DNA of 64,000 bases, taken from positions 17,721,201 to 17,785,200 of the forward strand of contig OZ024890.1 in NCBI GenBank assembly GCA_964017195.1, read 5' to 3'. Below the pieces are notes generated by a model, which did not search any database, was not told where the DNA came from, and saw only the letters and a program-made list of their open reading frames with translations. Below are positions 1 through 11,194 of the stretch, one piece after another. The DNA comes from Siderastrea radians (lineage: Eukaryota; Cnidaria; Anthozoa; Scleractinia; Rhizangiidae). Position numbers and translations under genes: made by a program. The first letter of the stretch is position 1. Each line of letters begins with the position of its first letter.

Positions 1-1400
1 CCAAAGAAAGGCCTATATAATACTGATGGTATACTTTAGCTATTTACCTCATCACCGGTAGCTCTATGGAAATTTCCAAAGACAGGCTGGGATAAAGCTG
101 TTAGTATACTTTAAACTATTTACCTCATCACTGGTACATGTAGATCAATGGAAATTTCCAAAGACAGGCTCTGATAAAACTGATAGTATACGTTAGCTAT
201 TTACCTCATCTCTGGCAGATCTATGGAAATTTCCAAAGACAGGCCTGGATAAAAATCATAGCATATGTTACCCTTTTACCATATGAATGGTAGATCGATG
301 GAAATTTCCAAAGACAGGCTCAGATAAAACTGATAGTATACTTTAGCCTTTTACCATAGCACTGCCAGATCTGTGGAAATTTCCAAAGACAGGCCTGGAT
401 AAACATCATAGTATTCTTTAGCCTGTTACCATATCAATGGTTAATCTATGGAAATATCCAAAGACAGGCTAATATAAAACTGATAGTATACTTTAGCCTT
501 TTACCATAGCACTGGCAGATCTGTGGAAACTTCCAAAGACAGGCCTGGATAAAAATCACAGTATACATTACCCTTTCACCATAGCACTGGCAGATCTGTG
601 GAAATTTCCAATCACAGGCTCAGATAAAAATCACAGTATACTATAGCTATTTACCTCATCTCTAGCAGATCTATGGAAATTTCCAAAGACAGGCCTGGAT
701 AAAAATCATAGTATATATGTTACCCTTTTACCATATCAATGGAAATTTCCAAAGACAGGCTCAGATAAAACTGATAGTATACTTTAGCCTTTTACCATAG
801 CACTGGCAGATTTGTGGAAATTTCCAAAGACAGGCTTGGATAAAAAACATAGTGTACTTTACCCTTTTACCATATCAATGGTAGATCTATGGAAATTTCC
901 AAAGACAGGCTCAGATAAGACTGATAGTAATTACGTTAGCCTTTTATTATAGCACTGGCAGATCTGTGGAAATTTCCAAAGACAGGCCTGGATAAAAATC
1001 ACAGTATACTTTACCCTTTACCATAGCACTGGCAGATCTGTGGAAATTTTCAATCACAGGCTCAGATAAAAATCACAGTATACTTTAGCTAGTTACCTCA
1101 TCTCTAGCAGATCTATGGAAATTTCCAAAGACAGATTCAGATAAAACTGATGGTATACTTTAGGCTTTTTACCATAGCACTGGCAGATCTGTGGAAATTT
1201 CCAATCACAGGCTCAGATAAAAATTACAGTATACTTTAGCTATTTACCTCATTTCTAGCAGATCTATGGAAATTTCCAAAGACAGGTCGGATAAAGATGT
1301 TAGTATACTTTTAACTATTGACCTCATGTATGGTAGATCTATGGAAATTTCTGAAGAACGGCTTGGATAAAGCTGATGATGTACTTCAGCTATTAACCTC
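1..1400. repeat. 75-bp tandem satellite array with a GGAAATTTCC palindromic core
   Basis: About 18 head-to-tail units. The core recurs at about 225, 300, 375, 450, 525 and 600, a 75-bp period, with one longer spacing (68 to 150). Each unit carries the 10-bp perfect palindrome GGAAATTTCC followed by AAAGACAGGC, then GATAAAA, a TATACTTTAGC block and a CATAGCACTGGCAGATCT-like block. Some units read ATCACAGG in place of AAAGACAGG, and CTCAT/ATAGC variants alternate, so higher-order variant types are mixed. The array runs off the left edge of the window, so its full length is unknown. No coding sequence is visible in it. Confidence 0.95.
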
Positions 1401-1682
1401 ATCATTGGTAAACACAAGTGGTGGGCAAAATGCTCTCAAACTACAGCGTCCTATTTTTTAATTTAATTTTATATATATTTTTGGTGGATCTTCAGAAATT
1501 TCAAGCACATTTTACAGCACTAACATTTACACATGTAAAGTTCTTTATTGGTGGTTCAAAAGAAATTTGTCAGTACAAAAACAGCCTAGGATAAAGAACG
1601 ACCAAACTCCCATTCTAGGAAAGATGTAAAGCCCTAATTATATAAAATGGCTGAAAATTTTAAGTATGATCTGATGTGCATC

Positions 1683-2051
1683 TCATTGTTTTGCTAACTC
1701 CTTATACCTTCTCCTCAAAGACTGTGCTGCCTCCTTTTTAAGTTTACCATTCTCATGTAATTCAATATCGAGATAGATTACACTTGCTTTTGAAATCTGA
1801 GTGGAAGTCCAGCCACGCCAAGGTACCCATTTTGACTTGCAGCCACCCTTTAACCACTGCACAATAAAGGAGGTATCAGTGACCTGTTTTACCTTTGCTA
1901 GATGGGGAGGCCTGTAGTTTCCAACTAGGTTGACAGCAACAGTGCTACCTGGCAACACTCCTTCAAAGTTGTCCACCACCGTTACAGCTTCTTCTTTAAA
2001 TTTTTAAGTTTCAACAGGTAATCCTTCCTTCCGAGAGTGAGATATTGCCAT
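1683..2051 (-). CDS. Small ORF encoding a conserved-looking basic protein of unknown function, with one in-frame stop
   Basis: I do not recognise the family. The open stretch (1683-2003) contains a GNYRPPHLAKV segment, VTDTSFIVQWLKGG, KWVPWRGWTSTQ and a Lys/Arg-rich C-terminus ending RRRYKELAKQ. The alternation of aromatic and basic residues resembles a small beta-barrel reader or DNA-binding fold, but that is a guess. The upstream limit is a TAA at 2004-2006. Beyond it the same frame continues to an ATG at 2049-2051 in a good context (CAAGATGGC), giving 15 codons before the stop. So the gene is either nonsense-mutated, spliced around the stop through the AG near 1998, or mis-sequenced there. 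A minus-strand AATAAA lies near 1543, about 140 bp past the stop codon, a plausible polyadenylation signal. Single exon as seen. Confidence 0.45.
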
Positions 2052-2509
2052 CTTGAAAATTCACGCGTGAAGAGCACGGCAGCCATTTTGAATGAAATGT
2101 CATTTTCTCGCAGAGTGACAAGAACTCTTCCCTTCTAGGACCCCCTCAACCTTCAAATATATGGGCAGAAGGTGGATTCTGATTGGTCGAACGTTCCCAA
2201 AGCTAAGACGACAAGGACAAAAGAGGACCAAAAAAGCCTTTCTAGGAGAGGCTAGGGCCAAAAGCGAACACGCGCAAAATCAAGGCCGGCTCAGGCCTGC
2301 ACGGACGTTAATGGATGTTTGTTTGTTATCTCCATTTGCAGTGACTTCCTCCTTAAAACCGTCAGAACAATGCAAGGTAAATCTACTGAGCATTTACGAC
2401 AAGCAGGAGCCCGTTAATGCGTTTAACATGGAAGCCACAAAACTGAGCCATGGCAGACTGTCAACGTCCAGCACAGATAAGGAGTGAAACAGCTGCAGTG
2501 AAGTTCTTC

Positions 2510-3260
2510 CTTATCAAAGACAATCTCTGGGCATTACCTGGAAATTTCTATAGACTCTTTCTTTGGCATAAAAATTATCTCAGTCTGTACTACTGTGCCA
2601 AGCAATTGTGTATTACATGGAAATCTCCATAGACTCCCTGTGACAAAGAATTAATATCAGCTGAAACGTTTCTCCAAACAAATGGGCATTATACGTGGAA
2701 CTTTATATACAGAAGAGAATAGGAGATAGAGAATAGGAAGAGAATATTGTGGATTACATGGAAATTTCTATATAAGACACCTTGAGGCAAAGAATATCAA
2801 ACAATTTTGCTCCAAGCAGAGATGAGCGTCACTTGAAAATTTTCATAGACTCTGGGACTAATAATATCTAAAACCTTTGTCCAAAGAAATGGGTATATTT
2901 ATCACATGGAAATTTCTATAGATTTTTTTTTGGTAGAGAATATAATCTGAATCTGTCATGGCTGAGTCTATATAGTCCAAGCGATTGAGTATTACATGGA
3001 AAATTTCCATAGACAACTTGTGGCAAACAATTTCTGAAAGCAAGCAGTTGCGAGCGTCACTTGAAATTTTCATAGATTCTCTGGGACTAAGAATATCTAA
3101 AACCTTTGTCCAAACAATAAGGTATTACATGGAAACTTCTATAGTTTTTTTTGGTAGAGAATATCTGAATCTATCATGGCTGAGTCTATATTGTCCATAG
3201 AAATTTCCGTAGATTTCTTGTGGCAAAGAGTATCTGAAACTATTTTGTCAAAGTGATTTA
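2510..3260. repeat. Second, degenerate tandem array of about 70-75 bp units
   Basis: Units share ATTACATGGAAATTTCTATAG, then GACTCT, then a TGGCAAAGAATATCTGAAAC-like stretch and TTTGTCCAA. Copies begin near 2530, 2610, 2755, 2830, 2900, 2990, 3055, 3120 and 3195. Two unit subtypes alternate: one has ACATGGAAATTTC, the other CACTTGAAATTTTCATAG. The shared GGAAATTT core and similar period suggest a distant relationship to the array at 1-1400, but here the palindrome is usually spoiled (TTTCT for TTTCC). The short ORFs inside are by-products of the repeat. Confidence 0.75.
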
Positions 3261-4990
3261 CATTGCAAGGAAAGTATATCTCAAACTTTTTAAAGCATAA
3301 CAAGCTATTCGTATGTTACAGATGTAATACTTTTGTGATTTTATAGAGCTGTATACCACAAACGGCTGGAAACATGCACGTTATCATGTTAATATTGTTG
3401 CTGTTAAACTATACTGAGACGAATTCTGTTCAAAAGCATTTGAAATAAACTCAGTCAAACAAACATCATAGTGGTCATGATCAATTGTATCAGTATAAAA
3501 GCCGATGGGGTTTTACATCTCAGTTAAATGGACAACTGATAGGTAGCTATTACATGTACTTTCCATCTTGTTGGAAAACTTACAAATACAAAGCTTGCCT
3601 TTTTTCCAAATGAGCTACTTCAGAAAATGCACACTTAAAAAATTATGTGTTAATACTGTATAAGATAAGTCTGAATTACAGAAACAGCAGATTATTCAGA
3701 AATACTTAAAATACATTAACACCCGATAACTCAAACCTTCATGGGACTGATCAAGAAAGGTTCGAGTTATCAGGGGCTGGGAACAAATGACCGGGAATTA
3801 AAAAAAAACTTTTTTTTTTCAACACACCTTATTACTATGCAGAAAGAGTAAAACGGAACGATGTTTTGCCAACTAAACAAAATAAAATATCTGAAGAGAA
3901 TACAAGACAAGACAAGACATAGCAGCAGAGGAACACTTCGGTGGGATACTGTACATGTGGTTGCAACGAGTTCAATGTTTTTTATAGAAATACTCTGTTA
4001 ATAGTTCCTGTCGCTTTGCAGCCAATCTATTTCTGTCACTGAGACTTTGACAAATGACAAACGAGTTATCGATGGTAAAGTTGCAAAGAAAATTACCTGA
4101 AGGAAGAAAAATTCAATTCGAGTTAGCGGGAGGTTCAAGATACCGAGGGTTCGAGTTATGGAGGGTAAAATTACGGTTAATATATGGATCATATCCAGAG
4201 GAAATCAATTTTGGTGCGAGTTAGCACGAGCTTCGAGTTACCGAGGGTACGAATTATCCACGGAGTCAACGGTAAGCACGCATGATCATAACACAATTTT
4301 ATTGGCGTGCCTGTTTTTCAGGTTATTTCCTACAGGGAATGCCTTATTTTCGGCTGCTTATCTTTTTTGCTTCTTCTCCCAATGCTGTTTCGTATTTTCG
4401 CGAGTCTTAATTTTCCTGGATTTGGCGAGATAGCAAAGAAAACCGCTGAAGTAGGCCACAAATTAGTGTCAAATTTTAAGGCTTTGAGCCTTTATTGCTT
4501 TTGAAATCGCAGAAGTAAAGCTTTGTGAAATATAAAACTGGTCTTTCGACTTCCGAAAATAAATGAAAACTGTTATCTGACGTTATGCCAAGCGCTGAGC
4601 GTGTTTTCGACAATTTTAGCTATTACCACATGATCGACATTCCTGTGAATCATACTGAAAAAGAGCATTTTAAATTGTGACATTGAACTTAAAATTGCAA
4701 TTGGTTGCTGGGGTTCTAGTTTATTACAAAATGCATTAAAAAACATAAAATTGATGGAGAGTAGCTCTGAAATTACCCACTCTTCTTCGGAGCAGGTGCT
4801 TACGTCGCCATACAACACGGCCTAGGGCCTAGGTATCCCGCGGAGAGCAAATAAAATTGCAAGTTTTAAGCCTAATTAAAGCATGTTTAGCTAATTCAAC
4901 ACAATTGACAGAGCCAGGTGATTGCCTCTCTGGTATCAATTGTTCAAACAATGAACCCTGTTTTACAGCTCCCAGTATTAAGTACATGCC
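3261..4990. other. Non-coding stretch: locus A upstream region with CGAGTTA-type repeats
   Basis: No convincing gene. From about 3765 the sequence is paralogous to the region upstream of locus B (from about 14855, split there by a transposon) and, inverted, to about 33030-34110. It contains several imperfect copies of a GTTCGAGTTA(T/G)C.AGGG motif (3720-3790, 4120-4260). The block with GCAGCCAATCTATTTCTG near 4018 is almost identical to that near 15590. It probably holds the promoter and 5' flank of locus A, but no core promoter element is clear. Confidence 0.5.
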
Positions 4991-4993
4991 AAA

Positions 4994-5316
4994 ATGTTTT
5001 TATTCGTACGTAATTTACTAGCCTTATACTATTTTCAGTTCATATTTGTGGCCGCAGTACAAAGCGAAGAGTACGCTGAGGAAAGATCAACAAGGATACG
5101 CCCTCCTTAATACAAGCTACAGCACCAAATTTACGCAGAGTTATTCTGACTGCGTAAGCTTGTGTTTTCATGATCTGCGATGTGCAAGTCTGAATTTCTG
5201 GTGGGACAAGATGAAATGCGATTTGAACAGGTATAGTAAAGCAAGAGAACACGGCTGCCCGAGTTGTTTCGTGGCTGAAGCATCGTCAACGTACATGGGA
5301 ATGGCGAGGTTCACAG
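4994..5316 (+). pseudogene. Locus A exon 1: signal peptide + PAN/apple domain, frameshifted
   Basis: Starts with ATG and a hydrophobic signal sequence (MFLFVRNLLALYYFQFIFVA) like those of loci E and F. Compared with B, E and F, two bases are missing after EEYAEERS, so the frame runs into a TAA after RIRPP. In the shifted frame the PAN domain is complete, with six cysteines (DCVSLC, RC, MKC, HGC, SC) and a WWDKMKC motif, and it ends at a good donor (CACAG|GTAAAT). Length is 323 bp, two short of the 325 bp of locus E. It should splice in phase 1 to the Fbg exon at 9432. Either a pseudogene exon or a two-base sequence error; the adjacent 402-bp duplication favours a damaged locus. Confidence 0.8.
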
Positions 5317-5622
5317 GTAAATATAATGTAAATCTGTAGCACAATAAGGTGAGAATGAACGAAGCCACAAGGTGTTACCCTATTTCAAACGGATCGGAAT
5401 ACCCCTAAGTTTTTTAACTTGTGATCATTTTTTCCTCCTGAAAATTTTAGAAAACTTGTCAACATTAACTTTGATTAGGGCTCTTAAACTGGCTTACTAC
5501 AGTTTTCAGAAGAGAAAGATAACCTTTTTAAAACTTACGTTTAAAGCCAACAGGAGTTTTCTTTTGGGTCATTTGTTGCTACAACTGTTAAAAGAAATGA
5601 TATTAACCCTCATTATCCTGTA
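5221..5622 (+). repeat. 402-bp tandem duplication, first copy
   Basis: Runs from inside the PAN exon (ATTTGAACAGGTATAG) through its splice donor and about 300 bp of intron. The copy at 5623-6024 is nearly identical; I see one T/C difference, at 5386 versus 5788. Near-identity implies a very recent event or an assembly artefact. Confidence 0.9.
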
Positions 5623-6024
5623 ATTTGAACAGGTATAGTAAAGCAAGAGAACACGGCTGCCCGAGTTGTTTCGTGGCTGAAGCATCGTCAACGTACATGG
5701 GAATGGCGAGGTTCACAGGTAAATATAATGTAAATCTGTAGCACAATAAGGTGAGAATGAACGAAGCCACAAGGTGTTACCCTATCTCAAACGGATCGGA
5801 ATACCCCTAAGTTTTTTAACTTGTGATCATTTTTTCCTCCTGAAAATTTTAGAAAACTTGTCAACATTAACTTTGATTAGGGCTCTTAAACTGGCTTACT
5901 ACAGTTTTCAGAAGAGAAAGATAACCTTTTTAAAACTTACGTTTAAAGCCAACAGGAGTTTTCTTTTGGGTCATTTGTTGCTACAACTGTTAAAAGAAAT
6001 GATATTAACCCTCATTATCCTGTA
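5623..6024 (+). repeat. 402-bp tandem duplication, second copy (PAN exon 3' half + donor)
   Basis: Holds a second 3' half of the PAN exon (from LNRYSKAREHGCPSC to the donor at about 5718) without a 5' half or acceptor of its own, so it cannot encode a complete domain. It offers a duplicate donor downstream of the first. Confidence 0.9.
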
Positions 6025-6741
6025 AAGGAAATATGAGAAGCTTAGAAAATATCAAATAAAACAGACCGAGTGCTAGAAGGGGACTGGAAACTAGGCTTTT
6101 TTAGGGCTTTTTTCTCAAAATCTAGCCGGACGATCCTACCTAAAATTTTCAGGATCTGGAAAGTGGCTTTAAATAAACAACTATGCAAAAGAAAATGCAA
6201 ATCTGTAAGGCGGAATTTTTACTAATGAAGAAAATGTCGAATTTTCGCTTTTTTGAGAATTTATAAAAATCTCTCTTACAGATTTTGCTAATATTTTGTC
6301 TACAGGTGAAACTTACTACTATGAATTGATTCTGAATTTTTTACTGTGAGTTATACGGTCAGTTTTCGAGTAGAATGGTGTCAAAAAGTCGATTTTCGAT
6401 TTTTTGCGACCTCCTTCGTGAGCAAAACTGAGCACGCGTGCAACTTAAGCGCGCGCTGAAATAACGCAATATTGCGCGTGCGAGAAACGTAGGAATTTTA
6501 AAACAACTTCTCCAGGTTTTTGTCGAGGTTTTACAGATATTTTTTACCGGTAGCGTCGTCCATTCATAATAAAGAATGTTAATAGTACGCCACGAGCGAT
6601 TTCTACAAGCCACATCTCAGAGGTGTTTTCAGCTTTTTCTCGATGATGGTTTCAAGTATTGCACGCGCGAAAAAAAAATGGCTTCAGAGAGAAAATCTCA
6701 GCGCGCGCAATTGTGTCTCAGAAAAACTGTAGTAAGCCACC

Positions 6742-7542
6742 TTAAGGTGTCTGAACACAGTTGCGCGCTCAACGATTTGTACTGCTGACGTAAATAAGCG
6801 CACGCACAAGGCTTTGAGAAAAACAAACATGGCGCCTGTACAGCGATCATTTCATTTTGTTTAGTGAAATTTATGCAAGGGTTTTTTTTCCGTCTTAACA
6901 ATCAAACAGTTTGTTATGTGTCAAAAACGTTTGTTTTGCAATGCATTAAACATAATACTATTGGAAAATACCCTGCCTTTCTGGGATTGTTTGTAGGAAT
7001 CGAGAAGGATCGAGAATCCTGTCAAATGGAGCGCATGCGCAGTTAACCAGAAAATTGTGACTGCACGATTTAGTGGAAATGCACTGATTTCTACGGAACC
7101 GCTCATTAGAATTTCATGAAATTTGGTAGAATAATAGTTCAGAACACGCTTAACTCGCCTACGAACAAAAATTGAGCTCTGACAGAGGACATGTTGAGAA
7201 AACGTTAAAGTGCAAAACACAAAATAACAGAAGATCTCTCTGTCAAAATTTCACGAGACCAGTGTCAATAGGCCAATATCTTTCTGGGTTTCTAGAGACA
7301 AATGATGGAAAAAATCTAACGACTGGATTTTCTGAAAATAAATCAAGCCCGTTATTTAATGCTGGTTTACTACCAGCTGTGTTGCCATGGTAACGGTACC
7401 TAGTCCAATGAAACATCAATATACAATCTTTTTTAGTTGAGCTTGCACCTTTTGCACCAATTTTGGCTGCTCAAATGCCAGTGGTTTTAAAATGACGATG
7501 AATAACGCATAGGTACAAGAAAACTGTGTTCGGCCACCTTAA
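6742..7542. mobile_element. TTAA-flanked element (piggyBac-like non-autonomous)
   Basis: Ends are inverted: GGTGTCTGAACACAGTT on the left (6746 on) and AACTGTGTTCGGCCACC on the right (to 7538), with TTAA at 6742-6745 and 7539-7542. The paralogous site in locus B (about 18030) reads GGCCCTTAAGCTCTTT and continues directly into the same downstream sequence, so it is an unoccupied TTAA site. No transposase is visible. Just left of it (6715-6741) lies what looks like the right end of a related element, so insertions may be nested. The GC-rich CGCGCG stretches at 6440-6790 belong to this repeat complex. Confidence 0.55.
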
Positions 7543-8699
7543 GCTCTTTAGTAATAATCTCGATGAACACAACGCAGTTGTACAACGTTAACAAGTATGC
7601 TTTCCTTTGGAAAATTTTAGCATACTTTTATTGTAAAAGTTTGAATGCAAAGATGTAAAAAAATAGGAAAATTATGGATAATTTCAAAACTAGTACAGTC
7701 CGAGACCGTATTAAATGTCACGGAAACTGACGGTTGAAAAACGACCAAAATTGCATAAGTTCAATTTACTTCAGCAATATGGTTTTTCTTCTTATTTTTG
7801 TTATCATTGTTGTTGTTGTTTGCATGGTTTTTCGCAAAAAGCGTGTAATCCTTTTTATGACAGCCAAACTACAATTATAGCCTCGATACTGAGTATTTGA
7901 TAATCTTTCGTCGGTTGCTGCCTTGAAACAATCACTCAAGTTGCACAACTAGTAGGGCCTTCTTCTTTTTGTTTTGGCAAAGCTACATGTAAAAACCTCG
8001 AGAAAAACCGGCTCCTCGTATTTTCGTCACGGTTCTTTAATTTTCCACTACATTTTCTCTGCTGATCTTTCCATATTTTTCCCCAGGTACTAAGTTAAAT
8101 TGTGCTTCATTCAAGAATTGTTGGTTGGAGACAAAACCTTTGCAAAGTTCATTATTTGGTACCTCAGGCAACGGTGGCATGACGAAAAATTTTTTATCGA
8201 ATATGAAGTTGTAATTCAAGAATATAATACGTGTGTCGCGAAAACTTTCTAATTCCATGGAAAATTGGACGTAAGATTTTCCATCCGAGCTCTGAGGTCT
8301 GTTCATCTCTTATGTTCAGTGTTGTTTAAACTACATAATAAACCACATAATTAATCCTTTGCTAGCCAAGCTTTGTCGATCGTCGGCCAAGATATGGCCG
8401 GATTAAGCCTAGTTTTTCTTTCGTTTTCTTTTCGTTTTGTTGTTGTTGGTTTTTGGTTTGTTTGTTTGTTTGTTTGTTTTTTCTTTGCAAAGAAATCATG
8501 AATATATACCATCAATTCCAAAAAAAAAAAAGCCGCCACGAAACGGAAAAGAAAAAATAAGAACTTGGACAATATCTGACATTTTTAACGAACTCTTTGT
8601 CAATAGTAAAAAAATATGTACGGCAAGATGAACCGTACCTCAGGAAAGAACTACGCAGTAGCTTGTATGTGAAAGGCAACCCTTTATGATTCCATCCAC

Positions 8700-8825
8700 A
8701 TACCCAGTAGAGTTTACTCCCAAAAACTCGAACCTTCAAGGGGAATCGAAAAAGGTTCAAGTTACTTCGAGTTCAGGCAGGAGGTTCAAGTTACCGAGGG
8801 TTCGAGTTTCGGGGAGTTAACTGGT
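8700..8825. repeat. CGAGTTA-motif repeat block
   Basis: Short stretch with AACTCGAACCTTCAAGG, TTCAAGTTAC and CCGAGGGTTCGAGTTT, related to the motif clusters near 3720-4260, 14865, 15640-15760 and 33820-34000. Non-coding. Confidence 0.5.
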
Positions 8826-9431
8826 GTTAGAAACACATTTTAAGACAGGCTGCATAAATTCACACTAGATTGAATTCATGCCTCAATTGCTTGGACAAAA
8901 TGTCACAAATGTTTATTGTCGCTTCATGTGCATTGGGCGTGCGACCTGTCTCCGCGACAAAACAAAACAATGGGAAAGTATTAATTATTCTAGTTCCCTG
9001 GTCCATGTACCGTTACTAAATCTAGGATTCCGATCTTTAATAAGGTTTTAATAAGGTAAGTCAAACCTAAGGATTTCATTCATCGATTCAGAAGTAAGAA
9101 AACTATTACTTTTTTCAATGCCTGATTTTCCATGATTTTCTGATCATGCCTGATTTTCCTGATTTTCCGCGGTTAAGCACTGTTGAATTGGACAAGTTTA
9201 ACACGTTTCCGAGGCTCCCTGCTAATGACGTTAAATGATTCTAAAGGGCGTTGATTGAGTTAATGCCCTCAAACATTCGTACGACAAAGTTGTAGCCAAC
9301 AATGTTGGATGATGTTGAAGCCATACAGCAACTGAAACCATACCATAACGACAGTGAATTAAGAAAAAGCTTAATAAACCATCGAGATTGTTGAAAGATC
9401 ACTGAACGATTCTTTGGAAATTTCTTCACAG

Positions 9432-10039
9432 CGATAACATCTTGCAGCGATATAAAGATGCTGAACTTCACAGCGGAGAGTGGAAATTACGTCATTTATT
9501 CTGATGGTGAAGGAGGCTTGCCACCGTTTGTCGTCACCTGTGACATGAATGACAAGAATGGAGTTGGCGTGACAGTCGTTAGGCACGACAGTGAGAACAG
9601 AACACTGGTGGATGGATGCGACTGTAGGGGATGTTATTCACGTGACATTCATTACTCAGGAGCGAGTCTGTCTCAGCTGGCGAATCTCATCAGAGTCTCC
9701 TTACATTGCGAGCAGTTTATCAAGTATGAGTGTTATGGTTCAGTACTCCTTCACAATAACGATCCATACGGATGGTGGGTATCACGTGATTCTACTAAAA
9801 TGACCTACTGGGGCGGCGCATCCGTCAGTGGTAAGTGCGCATGCGGGATGACCAATTCATGTGCAAACCCCAGTTATGGTTGTAACTGTGATGCAAACGA
9901 CGGGGTATGGCGTGACGACAACGGTCTCCTCACTGACAAGTCACATCTTCCAGTCAAACAGCTCAGGTTTGGGGATACTGGCGCCAACGAGACAGGCTAC
10001 CACACACTGGGGAAATTGAAGTGCTATGGAACAGTGTAA
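9432..10039 (+). CDS. Locus A exon 2: CNTNAP-type fibrinogen-like domain
   Basis: Open exon of about 202 codons ending in TAA. It follows an acceptor (TTCTTCACAG) in phase 1 and opens with ITSCSDIK, then [26 protein letters not shown], the CEQFIKYEC motif, [54 protein letters not shown] and the terminal LGKLKCYG. This order (Asp-Gly-rich N-terminus, CEQ, YWGG, C.CG...SC, CNCD, LPV, LRFGDT, KCYG) is that of the fibrinogen-like domain of contactin-associated proteins. There is no transmembrane segment or anchor after KCYGTV, so a secreted product is expected. The partner exon 1 is frameshifted, so expression needs either sequence correction or another 5' exon. The long intron (5317-9431) holds repeats. 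Confidence 0.8.
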
Positions 10040-10088
10040 GCGCTAACTTCTTAGTTTCAGCTAATAAGAATTGTAGTCATAAGAAACT

Positions 10089-10223
10089 TATGCAAACGAC
10101 AATGTATATGGCAAAGCACATCTACCAGTCAAACACCTCAGGTTTGGGGATAATGGCGATAGCAGAGAGAAATAAGATTATTACACACTGGGAAGGTTGA
10201 AGTGTTATGGAACAGCAGAAACA
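10089..10223 (+). pseudogene. Relic of a second Fbg 3' end behind locus A
   Basis: Matches the last part of the preceding Fbg exon: ATGCAAACGAC, CCAGTCAAACACCTCAGG, TTTGGGGATAATGG and TGAAGTGTTATGGAACAGC. It lacks the middle and has an in-frame TAA inside the DSREK..DYYTLGRLKCYG segment. A broken local duplicate. Confidence 0.7.
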
Positions 10224-10835
10224 CTAACTTCTTCAGTTAGTAGTGATAAGAAACGTATGGACACCTGCACTGCTCGGGGATCAGTTAAGCGCATTAAAAT
10301 GGGCTGTTTTTGTTGTTATCTGTTTGTTCCTTTGTTTTTGTTTGTTTTGATTTGTTTTTGTTGTTGTTGTTGTTTTGTTTTAAATGTCTGCACATACGAT
10401 GGAACCCGTCCATGGGTAATTGTCGTTTGCATAAGCTACACCCATTTTCAACAAAAGATCGAGTCGCAGGGACCAACGTTTGGTGACTGGGACTATTCCC
10501 AGGAATCCATGAATTCATTGGTTTGAATTGACGGGACTAGTGTTAGTACTGTTAGTGCGATAAGTCCAGTTTAACTAAAAATATGGATAAGCAAAGAGTA
10601 CAGGGCATCCGCGAAGTAATGTTTTAGTCTGCCCTTTTGAACTCTTTGTTCTGCTGTTATCACGAAAAAACAACAAATAGTTTTGCAATATCTCTGTATT
10701 GCTCCGCATCTGAGACTAAAATTTCCGTATCATTTAGTCAGCCGGCGCTCAGGCTATTTGGTGTTAGCAAAGTCTTTTAGTCTTAGCCTAGGGATTGTGT
10801 AAAATAACGGCAGCGTATAAAGCTTCATGTGTCTG

Positions 10836-10966
10836 TTGTAGTTCAACGTTATCCTTGGTTCAGTTTTTATTTTCCTTTGTTTTTGGGTATGGTAATGCAT
10901 GAAAACGTAAGTAAAACAAAGGAAAATAAAAATTGAACCAACGATAAAATTGAACTACAACATATC
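10836..10966. mobile_element. Hairpin MITE
   Basis: Nearly perfect inverted repeat with arms TTGTAGTTCAACGTTATCC ... and ...GATAAAATTGAACTACAA, enclosing GTTCAGTTTTTATTTTCC and its complement around a short loop. No coding capacity. The flanking stretch 10230-11170 shows no gene. Confidence 0.65.
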
Positions 10967-11194
10967 CTTATCTCTATCTTTAAGATCTTCAAGTAATTAT
11001 TTAATGATCGCCGAGGTACAAATACTCCGATACTCCCTTGAAGTAAGGTAGAACCGATTTCCCTTGAAGTAAGAAAGAATCCCAGTTTCTTTGGAAGAAC
11101 AAAAGAGATAAAATTAAAAGTGATGTCATCTAACAAAATTTCGAAGAAGGTGGCCCTCGTATGATAGAAATTTGAATAATGACTAAGGCTTTAA

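Noticed and set aside
1..1400. CRISPR array
   Set aside because: Units are repeated along their entire 75 bp with no unique spacers, and the genome is eukaryotic.
5372..6025. Two identical 83-residue ORFs
   Set aside because: They lie in AT-rich intron sequence and are identical only because of the 402-bp duplication.
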